A stretch of DNA of 64,000 nt. Origin: DAOTXR01 sp034435375 (GTDB taxonomy: Bacteria; Chloroflexota; Anaerolineae; Aggregatilineales; UBA3940). Shown piece after piece: positions 17,372 to 25,065 of the stretch. Within the stretch, counting starts at the first letter, position 1. Each line of letters starts with the position of its first letter. The position numbers were made by a program, and so were the translations under genes. The notes beneath the pieces are model-generated. The model was not told the DNA's origin. It saw nothing but the letters and a program-made list of their open reading frames with translations, and did not search any database. The stretch covers positions 12,703 to 76,702 of the forward strand of contig DAOTXR010000031.1 in assembly GCA_034435375.1 (NCBI GenBank). The letters run 5' to 3'.

Positions 17372-18280
17372 CTATCGTCGGGCGGAGGTCGCCTGGGTTG
17401 GCAACACCAGCCCGGCCAGCACCACCAGGGCCGCCCACACGCCGGTCGCTGCAGCTAGGTGCAGGATGCGCCAGGCCATTGGCAGTTTCAGGATGACTTG
17501 GGCCGCTCCGATGCCCACCTGCACGCCGAACAGCACCCCCAACACTGCCGCCCATATGACTGCGCTCCGTAGCCGCTGTGCAGTGTGCAATGTTGCAGCG
17601 AGTATGGCCACGATCAGAGCCGACACAGCAACGACCGTGTAACGGTGGATCAGGTGGATCACGATCAGGGAGCTGCTCGCCGGGGATGGCAGCAGTGCGC
17701 CGTGGCACAATGGCCAATCGGGGCAGGCGAGCTGCGCGTGGCTGCCCACGACCAGCGCGCCTGTCAGAAGCAAGATGAACATCGCCCCCAAGGCGAGGCC
17801 AATCAGCCTCTGGTAACGGCCAGACAATGCAAGTCCATGGGCAGGGCGATGGGCGCCTGCGGCGGTCAGTGTCACGCCGGCCAGGATCAGCATTCCCATG
17901 CCGAGGTGAAAGGCCACAGCCAGAGGTTCGAGTTCGGTGGCGACCACCAGCGCTCCCAGGGGCACCTGGACCCCCAGCAGAGCCACTGCCGCGCTGATGG
18001 GTGCGACGATGTGAAACGTGCGCCGATGGCAGCGCCAGGCCGCCACCAGGGTGGCGATCAACAACCCGCTGCCCACAGCTGCGACGCTGCGGTGTGTAAA
18101 TTCGATCAGTGCAGCAGTCTCTGGTAGGGGAAACAGCCTGCCGTGGCACAGCGGCCAGTCGGGGCAACCCAGCCCGGAGCCAGTCACACGTACTGCGCCG
18201 CCGATGATGATCAACAGGTAGGTTACCACGGCAGCGGCGGCGGCTAGGCGTCGGAAGAAACGGCGGCATGAATCAAGCAT
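17372..18280 (-). CDS. ctaA: Heme A synthase (CtaA/COX15 family)
   Basis: A 302-residue integral membrane protein, close to the usual length of CtaA, with eight predicted helices in two similar halves. Each half has the extracytoplasmic CPDWPLCHG cysteine pair of the cysteine-containing CtaA type. The heme-ligand histidines fit EFTHRS, HLGMG, LIHRY and LHLAA. It oxidises heme O to heme A for aa3-type cytochrome oxidase, implying aerobic respiration. No ctaB or oxidase gene is in the window. The ATG at 18280 was chosen because it starts just before the first helix with GAGAAAG upstream; longer frames add an atypical tail. Confidence 0.9.
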   Translation of the reverse strand: MLDSCRRFFRRLAAAAAVVTYLLIIIGGAVRVTGSGLGCPDWPLCHGRLFPLPETAALIEFTHRSVAAVGSGLLIATLVAAWRCHRRTFHIVAPISAAVALLGVQVPLGALVVATELEPLAVAFHLGMGMLILAGVTLTAAGAHRPAHGLALSGRYQRLIGLALGAMFILLLTGALVVGSHAQLACPDWPLCHGALLPSPASSSLIVIHLIHRYTVVAVSALIVAILAATLHTAQRLRSAVIWAAVLGVLFGVQVGIGAAQVILKLPMAWRILHLAAATGVWAALVVLAGLVLPTQATSARR

Positions 18281-18562
18281 GGGCTTTCTCGCTTTGAGGT
18301 AATGCGCCTCATAAGCTGGGATCATATCGCGTTTTGCGCCTTGCTTCACGCGGAGTGGTCCGCATTGCCCTAATTGATCCAGCCTGAGTCTGGGTGGGGA
18401 TTGTGAGGTTTTGTATCGACTGGCGCGAATCGGCCCTGTGTGTGTAATCTGGGGGCAGATCGATTGGAGGGAACTTTGCGGGGCTGGAGATCGTCTTTGA
18501 TGCAAATCACAGATTCGGAACTCTGAGGCGAAGAAGAGAAACGCAAGGAAGGAAAGATCACC

Positions 18563-20029
18563 ATGACTGGCAAATGGACTCGCTATGCATTGTTGGGCAT
18601 GATGCTCGCTGCCCTGGCGTTAAGCGTCAGCGGGTGCGCGGCTTTGGGGGGCGCGACAACCGAACCTGAGGCGGTTACGGAGGAGGGTGGCCTTGCGGAG
18701 GAACCTCTCGGTGAGGAGAAGGTAGAGGACGAGGTTGGCTATACTTCCAGCCCGGCGGCTGGAGCGACCAGCGCCCCTGCGGCTGAGGCCCCGGCGGAGA
18801 GCGGCACTCCTTCTGTTGCTAGTGGATATGGCGGCGGTCCTGACGACGCCTCCAGCGATCGGGGGGGCGGTGAGAGCGGAGGAGCGGGAGCGCCCCTGGT
18901 GCAGCCCACGGCGGTTGCGGCCAATCCGGTCATCGTGCCCCCTGACCAGCAGTACACAGCGCCACTCCAGGCTGGCGAGATCGATGACAATGAGAACTTT
19001 GAAGCCTACCTCCAGTACCGGCTTGACTTCTTCAAGTTCGTGAGCTATGAGGTCCACGACGTGGATATCAGCGAGCGGCACCTCGTCCGCGTGACGACAT
19101 CCAACGGACTGCCTGTGCTCGGCGCGACCGTGCTGATCTATGAGGGTCAGAACCTGGTCACTGCCCTGCGCACGACGGCCACCGGCCAAGCTTACTTCTT
19201 CCCGCTGGCTTTCCCGCTCTACGCTGGGGCGCAGTCCTACACCGTAACAGTTCAGAAGGGCCAGGCTTCCCAGTCGTTCACACTGACCCGTGAGAACCGA
19301 GATGCTGTGTGGCCGGTGACGCTCGATGTGCCGCCTACCCAGCCTCCGGTCAACCTGGATGTGCTGTTCCTGCTCGACGCGACCGGCAGTATGGGTGACG
19401 AGATCGACCAACTCAAGAATAACATCCTGAGCATCTCGGCTCAGATCGAGGCTTTGCCCAGCAATCCCAACGTGCGCTTCGGACTGGTTCACTATAAGGA
19501 CCGGGGGGACGAGTATGTGGTGCGCACAGTGCCTTTCACTGATAATGTGCAGCAGTTCCAGAACGACCTGATGAACGTCTACGCTGCGGGCGGCGGCGAT
19601 GACCCCGAGTCGCTGAACGAGGCGCTGCACAACGCTGTGGTCGGTATGGATTGGCGGGTTGAAGACACCGTGAGCCTGATCTTCCTGGTGGCCGACGCAC
19701 CGCCTCACCTTGACTATCCACAGGACTTTGATTACGCCCAGGACATGGTCAGCGCTGCGCAGCTTGGCATCAAGATCTTCCCGATTGCCTCGCGTCTGGA
19801 CGGCGCTGACTACTACCAGCAACAGGCCGAGTACATCTTCCGGCAGTTGGCCCAATACACCGGCGGGCACTTCATCTTCTTGACCTATCAAGATACGCCG
19901 ACCAGCTCAGGGGAACCGGGCACCGAGGCCCACGTGCAAGAAGACTCATACAGCGTGGAAGACCTCGATGCACTGGTGGTGCGGCTGGTGCAGGATGAAC
20001 TGGCCGCTCTCTCAGGCGAGCAGCGCTGA
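18563..20029 (+). CDS. Lipoprotein with von Willebrand factor A domain
   Basis: A 488-residue lipoprotein with lipobox LSVSGC (Cys25). A low-complexity Glu/Ala/Ser/Gly linker runs to about residue 130. A carboxypeptidase-regulatory-like beta domain follows (about 170-255; VTTSNGLPVLGATVLIYEGQ). A vWA domain (about 268-470) starts LDVLFLLDATGSMGDEI, with a DxTGS metal-site variant, then FGLVHYKDRGD. vWA domains bind ligands through a metal ion; a surface adhesion or sensing role is inferred. GGAAGG lies upstream of the ATG. A hairpin terminator follows at 20040. It appears to be a single-gene unit. Confidence 0.9.
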   Translation: MTGKWTRYALLGMMLAALALSVSGCAALGGATTEPEAVTEEGGLAEEPLGEEKVEDEVGYTSSPAAGATSAPAAEAPAESGTPSVASGYGGGPDDASSDRGGGESGGAGAPLVQPTAVAANPVIVPPDQQYTAPLQAGEIDDNENFEAYLQYRLDFFKFVSYEVHDVDISERHLVRVTTSNGLPVLGATVLIYEGQNLVTALRTTATGQAYFFPLAFPLYAGAQSYTVTVQKGQASQSFTLTRENRDAVWPVTLDVPPTQPPVNLDVLFLLDATGSMGDEIDQLKNNILSISAQIEALPSNPNVRFGLVHYKDRGDEYVVRTVPFTDNVQQFQNDLMNVYAAGGGDDPESLNEALHNAVVGMDWRVEDTVSLIFLVADAPPHLDYPQDFDYAQDMVSAAQLGIKIFPIASRLDGADYYQQQAEYIFRQLAQYTGGHFIFLTYQDTPTSSGEPGTEAHVQEDSYSVEDLDALVVRLVQDELAALSGEQR

Positions 20030-20039
20030 CAGCACACTA

Positions 20040-20070
20040 GGAGCGGTCAGGGGCAGACTCTGGCCGCTCC
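20040..20070 (+). terminator. Terminator of the vWA lipoprotein gene
   Basis: A 10-bp stem with one G-T pair (20040-20049 with 20061-20070) and an 11-nt loop, followed by CACTTTCTGG. Confidence 0.65.
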
Positions 20071-20106
20071 CACTTTCTGGTTCCCGATGGGGCTGGGCGT
20101 GAAACA

Positions 20107-20134
20107 ACGCTCCCGGCGGTCGAGCCGGGAGCGT
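20107..20134 (-). terminator. Terminator of the cpaF-like gene
   Basis: An 11-bp perfect stem (20107-20117 with 20124-20134) with a 6-nt loop; on the minus strand it is followed by TGTTTC. It lies 22 bp past the stop at 20157. Confidence 0.7.
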
Positions 20135-20156
20135 GTCGATTCGGCGATGAGATGGA

Positions 20157-21776
20157 TTAGGGAGCAGAAGATGGCTCCGGTGGCCCCGACAACTTTTCAG
20201 CAGGGGCGGGCGGCGTGCTGGTTGGCTTTGGCTCCGCAGTGCGGAACTCCTTCATAGGCCGCTTGGCCGTCTGGATCGTGCCGGCCACGCCGAAGATCGA
20301 CATGGAGAGGTGGATGCCTGCTGACTGGATGCGGTCCAGGCAGCGTGGCGCTAGGCCGACAGGTTTGATGACTCCCAATGTAGTTCCCTGCGGGCCGGTG
20401 GCCCCACTCTGTTCGTACTCAAATATGGTGGACAGCATGATGGCGTCGTTCTCCATGCCTTCCACTTCGGCCACCTGGACGATCTTACGCGAGCCGTCGC
20501 GGAAGCGTTTCATCTGCACGATCAGGTCGATGGCCGAGGCTACTTGCTCGCGGATAGCCGCCACCGGCAGCTTGAGGCCACCCATCAAGCACATCGTCTC
20601 AAGGCGGGACAGGGCATCTGAGGGTGTATTAGCATGGATGGTGCCCATCGATCCATCGCGGCCTGAGTTCATGGCCTGTAGCACGTCGATGGCCTCACTA
20701 CCGCGCACCTCGCCCACGATGATGCGGTCAGGGCGCATACGCAGCGAGTTGGCGACCAGCTCGCGGATCGTGATCTCCCCTTCGCCCTCGATATTCATGG
20801 GGCGTGTCTCCAACCGGATGACGTGCGTCTGCTGGAGCTGAAGCTCGGCGGCATTCTCAATCGTCACAATGCGTTCCTTGTCGGGGATGAAGCCCGACAT
20901 CACGTTGAGCAGTGTCGTTTTGCCGCAACCGCTGCCGCCGGAGATCAGGATGTTGAGTTGAGCTTTGACGGCAGCCTGGAGAAACTCGAACACTTCGGGG
21001 CTGGCCGTGTTGTTGGCAATCAGGTCAGCCGCACTCAGGGGCGTAGACGAGAACTTACGGATCGTCAGGCACGGCCCTTCCAGCGACACGGGAGGGATCA
21101 CAACATTCACGCGGGAGCCATCGGGCAGGCGGGCATCGACCATGGGCGAGGTTTCGTCCACGCGACGGCCCAGTGGGGAGAGGATGCGCTCGATGATGTG
21201 CAGCAAGTGCTCGTCGTCCTCAAAAGCGACGCTGGTCTTGTAGATATGTCCTTTGCGCTCGACGTAGACCTTCTTGGGACCGATGACCATGATGTCCGTG
21301 GTAGCATCATCGGCCAAGATCGGTTCGAGCGGACCAAAGCCCATGATGTCGGCCACCACGGCGTCGAAGATGGCCTTGCGTTCGGCGCGGTTGAGGACAA
21401 TGCCCTCCTCTGCCACAATCTGATCGAAGAGGTCTCTGACTCGCTTGAACATCTCCTCTTCGGTGTCTTGGATTGGCTTGTCCTCCTTCTTTATCTTGCC
21501 GAGCTGGGTCTTGGGCTGTGGCTTCTTCTCCTCCGGCTTCTCCTGGTCTTTGGCTTTGTCTTTGCCCTTCCTGGCAAGCGGCTTCAGCTCGGCCAGCATG
21601 CGCCGCTGAATGCGCTGCTTGAGGTCACGGACACGTTCGTCGCTGCGCAGTATATGGGTGCCAGGGAGGGTGTCTTGGGCAGCCTGCTGCGTGATAGGTC
21701 TGGCAGGACCCGGTTTGGCCGGCTGACCCTCAGTCTCTGGCTTGTTCTGCTGCATGCGTCCCAGCAAACCGGTCAT
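20157..21776 (-). CDS. cpaF: CpaF/TadA-type secretion ATPase
   Basis: A 539-residue cytoplasmic ATPase of the type II/IV secretion superfamily. A charged, Pro/Lys-rich N-terminal region (1-120) precedes the conserved N-domain (ADDATTDIMVIGPKKVYVERKG) and the motor. Walker A is GGSGCGKTT, the Walker B region is IIVGEVRGSEA, and the His box is TIHANTPSDALSRLE. CpaF/TadA powers Tad (Flp) pilus assembly. No other tad/flp gene is visible nearby, so partners must lie elsewhere. The C-terminal tail (after about 505) is Pro/Thr-rich. The ATG at 21776 has GCAGGAGC nine bases upstream. Flanked by its own promoter and terminator. Confidence 0.92.
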   Translation of the reverse strand: MTGLLGRMQQNKPETEGQPAKPGPARPITQQAAQDTLPGTHILRSDERVRDLKQRIQRRMLAELKPLARKGKDKAKDQEKPEEKKPQPKTQLGKIKKEDKPIQDTEEEMFKRVRDLFDQIVAEEGIVLNRAERKAIFDAVVADIMGFGPLEPILADDATTDIMVIGPKKVYVERKGHIYKTSVAFEDDEHLLHIIERILSPLGRRVDETSPMVDARLPDGSRVNVVIPPVSLEGPCLTIRKFSSTPLSAADLIANNTASPEVFEFLQAAVKAQLNILISGGSGCGKTTLLNVMSGFIPDKERIVTIENAAELQLQQTHVIRLETRPMNIEGEGEITIRELVANSLRMRPDRIIVGEVRGSEAIDVLQAMNSGRDGSMGTIHANTPSDALSRLETMCLMGGLKLPVAAIREQVASAIDLIVQMKRFRDGSRKIVQVAEVEGMENDAIMLSTIFEYEQSGATGPQGTTLGVIKPVGLAPRCLDRIQSAGIHLSMSIFGVAGTIQTAKRPMKEFRTAEPKPTSTPPAPAEKLSGPPEPSSAP

Positions 21777-21841
21777 GGAGTTTGCTCCTGCCCGCACACG
21801 GCGAACTGATGACACGCTTCTACGCTTGTGGCGCTATGCAC

Positions 21842-21870
21842 ATTGTACGATGGGCAGGTGCAAATCGCAA
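21842..21870 (-). promoter_or_regulatory. Promoter of the cpaF-like gene
   Basis: On the minus strand TTGCGA (21865-21870) and TACAAT (21842-21847) are 17 bp apart. The leader is about 60 nt. Confidence 0.72.
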
Positions 21871-21900
21871 GGAGCGAGACAGTACTATCCTGCTGAGCAA

Positions 21901-21938
21901 GAGGCAGCCCGATCCGCCCCAGCCGATCGGGCTGCCTC
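21901..21938 (-). terminator. Terminator hairpin after the PD40 protein gene
   Basis: A 14-bp perfect stem (21901-21914 with 21925-21938) with a 10-nt loop sits 32 bp past the stop at 21970. On the minus strand TTGCTC follows. It separates this gene from cpaF. Confidence 0.68.
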
Positions 21939-21969
21939 GTCCGGAGGACACAAGGGCTAGAGCCTGGGG

Positions 21970-23856
21970 CTAAGGTATCCACGCCGGATTGAGGTCGTCG
22001 GCGGTGTTGTCGGTCAGCTGGATCGCCTCAGCCTCACAACCTTCCTCTGGTGAGCGGCAATTGGTTCGGATCAGGTACAGCTCAAAGTCGCCCTCGCCGC
22101 TCCGATCTGAGGCAAAGACCAGATAGCGCCCATCGGGTGACCAGGTCGGCTCGACATCGTTGGAAGTCTCGGCGGTGAGCTGGACCACCTGAGCACCGTT
22201 GGCGGCCATCACATACAGGTCGTTGTCTCCCCGCGCATAGGACACGAACGCGATCCGGTTCCCGTCGGGCGACCAGGCTGGAGAGCTATCGGACGAGCCT
22301 GTGCCGGGCAGTGGCTCATACTCGGTGGTGCCGGGCATCATCAGTGCAATCACCGACGGCAAGCCAGGGAAATCTGACGCAGCGAACACGATCCGCGACC
22401 CGTCGGGTGACCACGCCGGATGCAGGTCGTAGCGCCCGGTGGTGACAGTGGTCAGCGCGTCTTCGCACGCCCCAGCCTGGGCCATACAGGCCGAGTTGAA
22501 TGACATCAGGTCGCTGCCGCTGGCCGTCTCGCGCGAGAAGACCACTGTTCTCCCATCGGGCGACCAGGCCGGGTAGCGGTCCATCGACGTGGCCGTGGTC
22601 AACTGCGTCCGGTTTGCGCCTCTGGCATCCATCACAAATAGGTCATCATCACCCGACTGGTCAGATACGAACACGACCTGTTCGCCGTTGGGTGACCAGG
22701 AGGGCCAGCGGTCTTCCACATCGTTGTCGGTCACCTGGACAGCTATCCCTGTAGCCATGTCAAGCACGTAGATGTCGAAGTCTCCATCGCGGTTTGAGGC
22801 GAAGGCGATCCGGCCCTGGGCAAAGGGCAAAGCTGTTGGTGAGAGTGCACCGGTCGGAGCTGGGGCCTCGGTGGCCACTGGCGCGGCGCTGGTCTGGCCC
22901 GGAGGCACGATGCCGGGAGGGAGGGTCGCCTCGGTGGCGACGCTGCCGTGGGTCGTGGGTTCTCCCCCGCTGATCGAGAGGGCGGGAATGCGGCTCCAGA
23001 TCACAAGGGCTAGGACGAGCAATGCGATCAGCGCCACCGCCCCGACGGCCATCCAGACCTGGCGCGGTTCCCAGCGGCGAGGCCGGTCGGCCTGGCCGAC
23101 ATCTTCCCTGGTCTCGCCACGGATGGCTGCCAACAGTTGGCGGGTAATCGGCCCAAAGCCGCCATGTTGCTCTGTGTGAGGAGGGCGTGGCGCATGGGTG
23201 AGGGCAGGGGAAGGCGGCGGCTGGACTCGCACTTCCACTTCGACCCTATGCTCTCTTTCTTCCTCTGCCTGCTCCAGGGCGTGCATCTGCGCGATCTCAC
23301 GCTCTTCCTCTTCGGTCAGGATGATGGGCGGCAACTCCCCGGTCACGGTGTCAAACCAAGGGATGAAGTCCTCCGGCAGTTCTCCCCCTGGGCTGTAGGC
23401 CGCCGCGCCGGGCTGGGCAGCCCCTGCCGGGCGGGGCCGTCGCGCCGGCGGCACGCGTCGCCACGACCGTTGCCGGGCGAGCTGCACCAACTGCTCGAAC
23501 GTCTCCAGTGTCAGGGGTTGAAACTCACCTGTAGGGGCCTGAAACTGTGGGACATAATGTTCGGGGGTCTCACCACGGGCATGGGCGCTGAGGACCTGCT
23601 CGATCTCCTCAATGGTCTCTTCGGTGATCGGCTGAAGCTCGCCGGTGGTCGTCACGAATTTGGGGATGACGCCGGGGGGATACTCGCCGATGGGCGGCAG
23701 CGCAGAAGGCTGAGCCGGCGGTTGGGTCGGCGCGGCTTCGGGCCGGGGCGTCTCGCGCTGCAGCGGCAGCAATTCGTCCTCAGGAGGTTCGGGCTGGATC
23801 GGTTCGAGTGGTCTTCTGCCGCGCAAACTACGGCCTTCGATCAATTCGTCAGACAT
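21970..23856 (-). CDS. Single-pass membrane protein with extracytoplasmic PD40/TolB-like beta-propeller
   Basis: A 628-residue protein. The cytoplasmic part (1-270) is Pro/Glu-rich and holds three copies of a short motif of the form (I/V)PxFxxxTGExxP(I/L) near residues 63, 101 and 166, each followed by an acidic helix. One membrane helix lies at about 271-290. A Thr/Pro linker leads to a propeller of about six PD40 blades with repeated PxWSPDGxxxxFxS and DxDLYVMxANG motifs. Such propellers bind peptides or proteins; no catalytic domain is present. GAGG lies eight bases before the ATG. A terminator follows. A partner for the cytoplasmic repeats is not evident. Confidence 0.88.
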   Translation of the reverse strand: MSDELIEGRSLRGRRPLEPIQPEPPEDELLPLQRETPRPEAAPTQPPAQPSALPPIGEYPPGVIPKFVTTTGELQPITEETIEEIEQVLSAHARGETPEHYVPQFQAPTGEFQPLTLETFEQLVQLARQRSWRRVPPARRPRPAGAAQPGAAAYSPGGELPEDFIPWFDTVTGELPPIILTEEEEREIAQMHALEQAEEEREHRVEVEVRVQPPPSPALTHAPRPPHTEQHGGFGPITRQLLAAIRGETREDVGQADRPRRWEPRQVWMAVGAVALIALLVLALVIWSRIPALSISGGEPTTHGSVATEATLPPGIVPPGQTSAAPVATEAPAPTGALSPTALPFAQGRIAFASNRDGDFDIYVLDMATGIAVQVTDNDVEDRWPSWSPNGEQVVFVSDQSGDDDLFVMDARGANRTQLTTATSMDRYPAWSPDGRTVVFSRETASGSDLMSFNSACMAQAGACEDALTTVTTGRYDLHPAWSPDGSRIVFAASDFPGLPSVIALMMPGTTEYEPLPGTGSSDSSPAWSPDGNRIAFVSYARGDNDLYVMAANGAQVVQLTAETSNDVEPTWSPDGRYLVFASDRSGEGDFELYLIRTNCRSPEEGCEAEAIQLTDNTADDLNPAWIP

Positions 23857-23872
23857 GCGGATCGCCTCGTTC

Positions 23873-24166
23873 TTATGTGGTGGTCTGCCAGACTTCAGAC
23901 GATGGTCGCCTCGCTGATCGCCTCATGGCAGGGATCAGCAACAGGAACCTGCCTGCCGGCGCCCGCAATTGGGAGCGGGCCGCGTCGCTGCGTGCGACCC
24001 ACTCCCGCACGTTGGCGTTGGGATCGAGCACTAGCGAACCAGTCAACACGTATTCTGGACACACCATCAGATCGCCCTCACTGGTGTCGATCAGGCGTTG
24101 GACGGCTTGGAGGTTGTGCTCGATGTCACCGCGGACGATCTCGGGTTGGAGCAACGAGAGTCGCAT
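23873..24166 (-). pseudogene. Truncated carbon-nitrogen hydrolase (nitrilase family) remnant
   Basis: A 97-codon frame whose first 80 residues match the start of nitrilase-superfamily enzymes: MRLSLLQPEIVRGDIEHNL, then VCPEYVLTGS, where the Glu of PEY would be the catalytic Glu. Family members have about 260-300 residues with Lys and Cys of the Glu-Lys-Cys triad further on. Here the frame turns into an Arg/Ser-rich tail after RFLLL and stops, with no Lys/Cys part in any frame before the next gene at 23856. AAGGA precedes the ATG. It is probably a 3'-deleted pseudogene; a short product cannot be excluded. Confidence 0.55.
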
Positions 24167-24250
24167 GGTGTGGTTCCTTGTGGCAGCCGGATGTAGTGCT
24201 GCTAAGATTATACCAGAATCGCAAGTCAAGCATGGGCAGGGCAGATCGGC

Positions 24251-24276
24251 AACAAAAAGACCCCGGCTGAGCGGGG
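24251..24276 (-). terminator. Terminator of tRNA-Arg(ACG)
   Basis: A 5-bp GC stem (24261-24265 with 24272-24276); on the minus strand it is followed by TCTTTTTGTT (24251-24260). It directly follows the tRNA 3' end. Confidence 0.75.
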
Positions 24277-24280
24277 CCGA

Positions 24281-24353
24281 TGCGCCAGGCAGGACTCGAA
24301 CCTGCAACACCCAGCTCCGTAGGCTGGTGCTCTATCCATTGAGCTACTGGCGC
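24281..24353 (-). tRNA. tRNA-Arg (ACG)
   Basis: A 73-nt minus-strand cloverleaf. The acceptor pairs 24347-24353 with 24282-24288, with discriminator A at 24281. The loop CTACGGA gives ACG, normally edited to ICG by TadA to read CGN codons. Confidence 0.94.
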
Positions 24354-24367
24354 AATTACGAGAAAAT

Positions 24368-24396
24368 AGTGTACCACGCTCGATGCGTTTGGGCAA
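24368..24396 (-). promoter_or_regulatory. Promoter of tRNA-Arg(ACG)
   Basis: On the minus strand TTGCCC (24391-24396) and TACACT (24368-24373) are 17 bp apart, about 15 bp before the tRNA. Confidence 0.7.
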
Positions 24397-24537
24397 TAGG
24401 CCGTTGCGCAAGATTTCGGGCAGCGAGCCGGCGTTGGGTATTCTGGATACGACAGGTCTGGAACTGGCGGTGGGATTCTGGTAGACTCGGTGTCGGTGGC
24501 GCCGAGGAGATCATAGGCATGGAAGGAGGCATGGTGT

Positions 24538-24723
24538 ATGCCGCTGTTTTATCTGAGACCGTTTGACTTCCACCCCGAGAGACGCAAACGCAGGCCGCGT
24601 CTGATTGAGTTTGAGATGGAGGGCGTGCTGCTCTACATGGTCATTGGCGTGGTGGGGCTGGCTTTCTTTGCCGCCTTCATTGTTATGCCGGCGCTGGCTG
24701 TCCTCGGGCAGAGTGTCCCGTAA
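24538..24723 (+). CDS. Small single-pass membrane protein
   Basis: A 61-residue protein. A basic N-terminal part (HPERRKRRPR, residues 12-21) is followed by one hydrophobic helix (about 30-56), so the N-terminus should face the cytoplasm. GGAAGGAGG lies about eight bases before the ATG, a strong ribosome site. Function unknown. It is followed within 10 bp by the promoter of the serS T-box unit, so it is probably a separate transcript. The clean ribosome site and topology support a real gene. Confidence 0.68.
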   Translation: MPLFYLRPFDFHPERRKRRPRLIEFEMEGVLLYMVIGVVGLAFFAAFIVMPALAVLGQSVP

Positions 24724-24730
24724 CAACCTG

Positions 24731-24759
24731 TTGACGCTGCCAGAACAGCATGTTAAACT
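24731..24759 (+). promoter_or_regulatory. Promoter of the serS T-box transcript
   Basis: TTGACG (24731-24736) and TAAACT (24754-24759) are 17 bp apart. The predicted start is near 24766, giving a leader of about 300 nt. Confidence 0.72.
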
Positions 24760-24765
24760 GCTGCA

Positions 24766-25040
24766 TACAATGGCATAGGCATCGACTCAGACGGAGCCAG
24801 GGCGTTCACTGCGCTTGGCAGAGAGGCGCCGGACAGGTGCAAGGCGCCAGCGCTAGACGCCTGAGACGACGTTGAGGGTGTCGTCTCATCCATCCACTCC
24901 TGAGCACGTTGCTCTGAGGAAATGCAGAGCCGGGTCTGCCCGTTACAGCAATCCATGAGGGGCAGTGCCGTGCATTGCCCGAACTCAGGTGGTACCACGG
25001 GGAAGTCCCTCGTCCTGAAGCCAGGCGAGGGTTTTTTGGT
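24766..25040 (+). promoter_or_regulatory. T-box riboswitch leader of serS
   Basis: The leader has the parts of a T-box: a long structured 5' region with an apical GGCGCC hairpin, an 8-bp hairpin (24863-24870 with 24880-24887), and the conserved T-box AGGTGGTACCACGG (24987-25000). A terminator stem (25007-25017 with 25022-25031) followed by six T (25032-25037) comes next. Uncharged tRNA-Ser should stabilise the antiterminator and allow serS transcription. The specifier codon could not be assigned by eye; AGC (near 24850) would suit the tRNA-Ser(GCT) in this window. The base expected to pair with the discriminator is U24993, not the C expected for G73. Confidence 0.88.
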
Positions 25041-25065
25041 GTACAGGCTCACAAGGGGGAGAGCT

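Noticed and set aside
17304..18269. 321-codon minus-strand frame overlapping ctaA
   Set aside because: Arg/Pro-rich translation typical of a wrong frame; the ctaA frame has all family motifs.
18620..19891. 423-codon minus-strand frame opposite the vWA lipoprotein
   Set aside because: No motif, and the + strand gene has a lipobox, a vWA domain and a ribosome site.
20823..21809. 328-codon + strand frame opposite cpaF
   Set aside because: Antisense shadow of a gene with intact Walker motifs.
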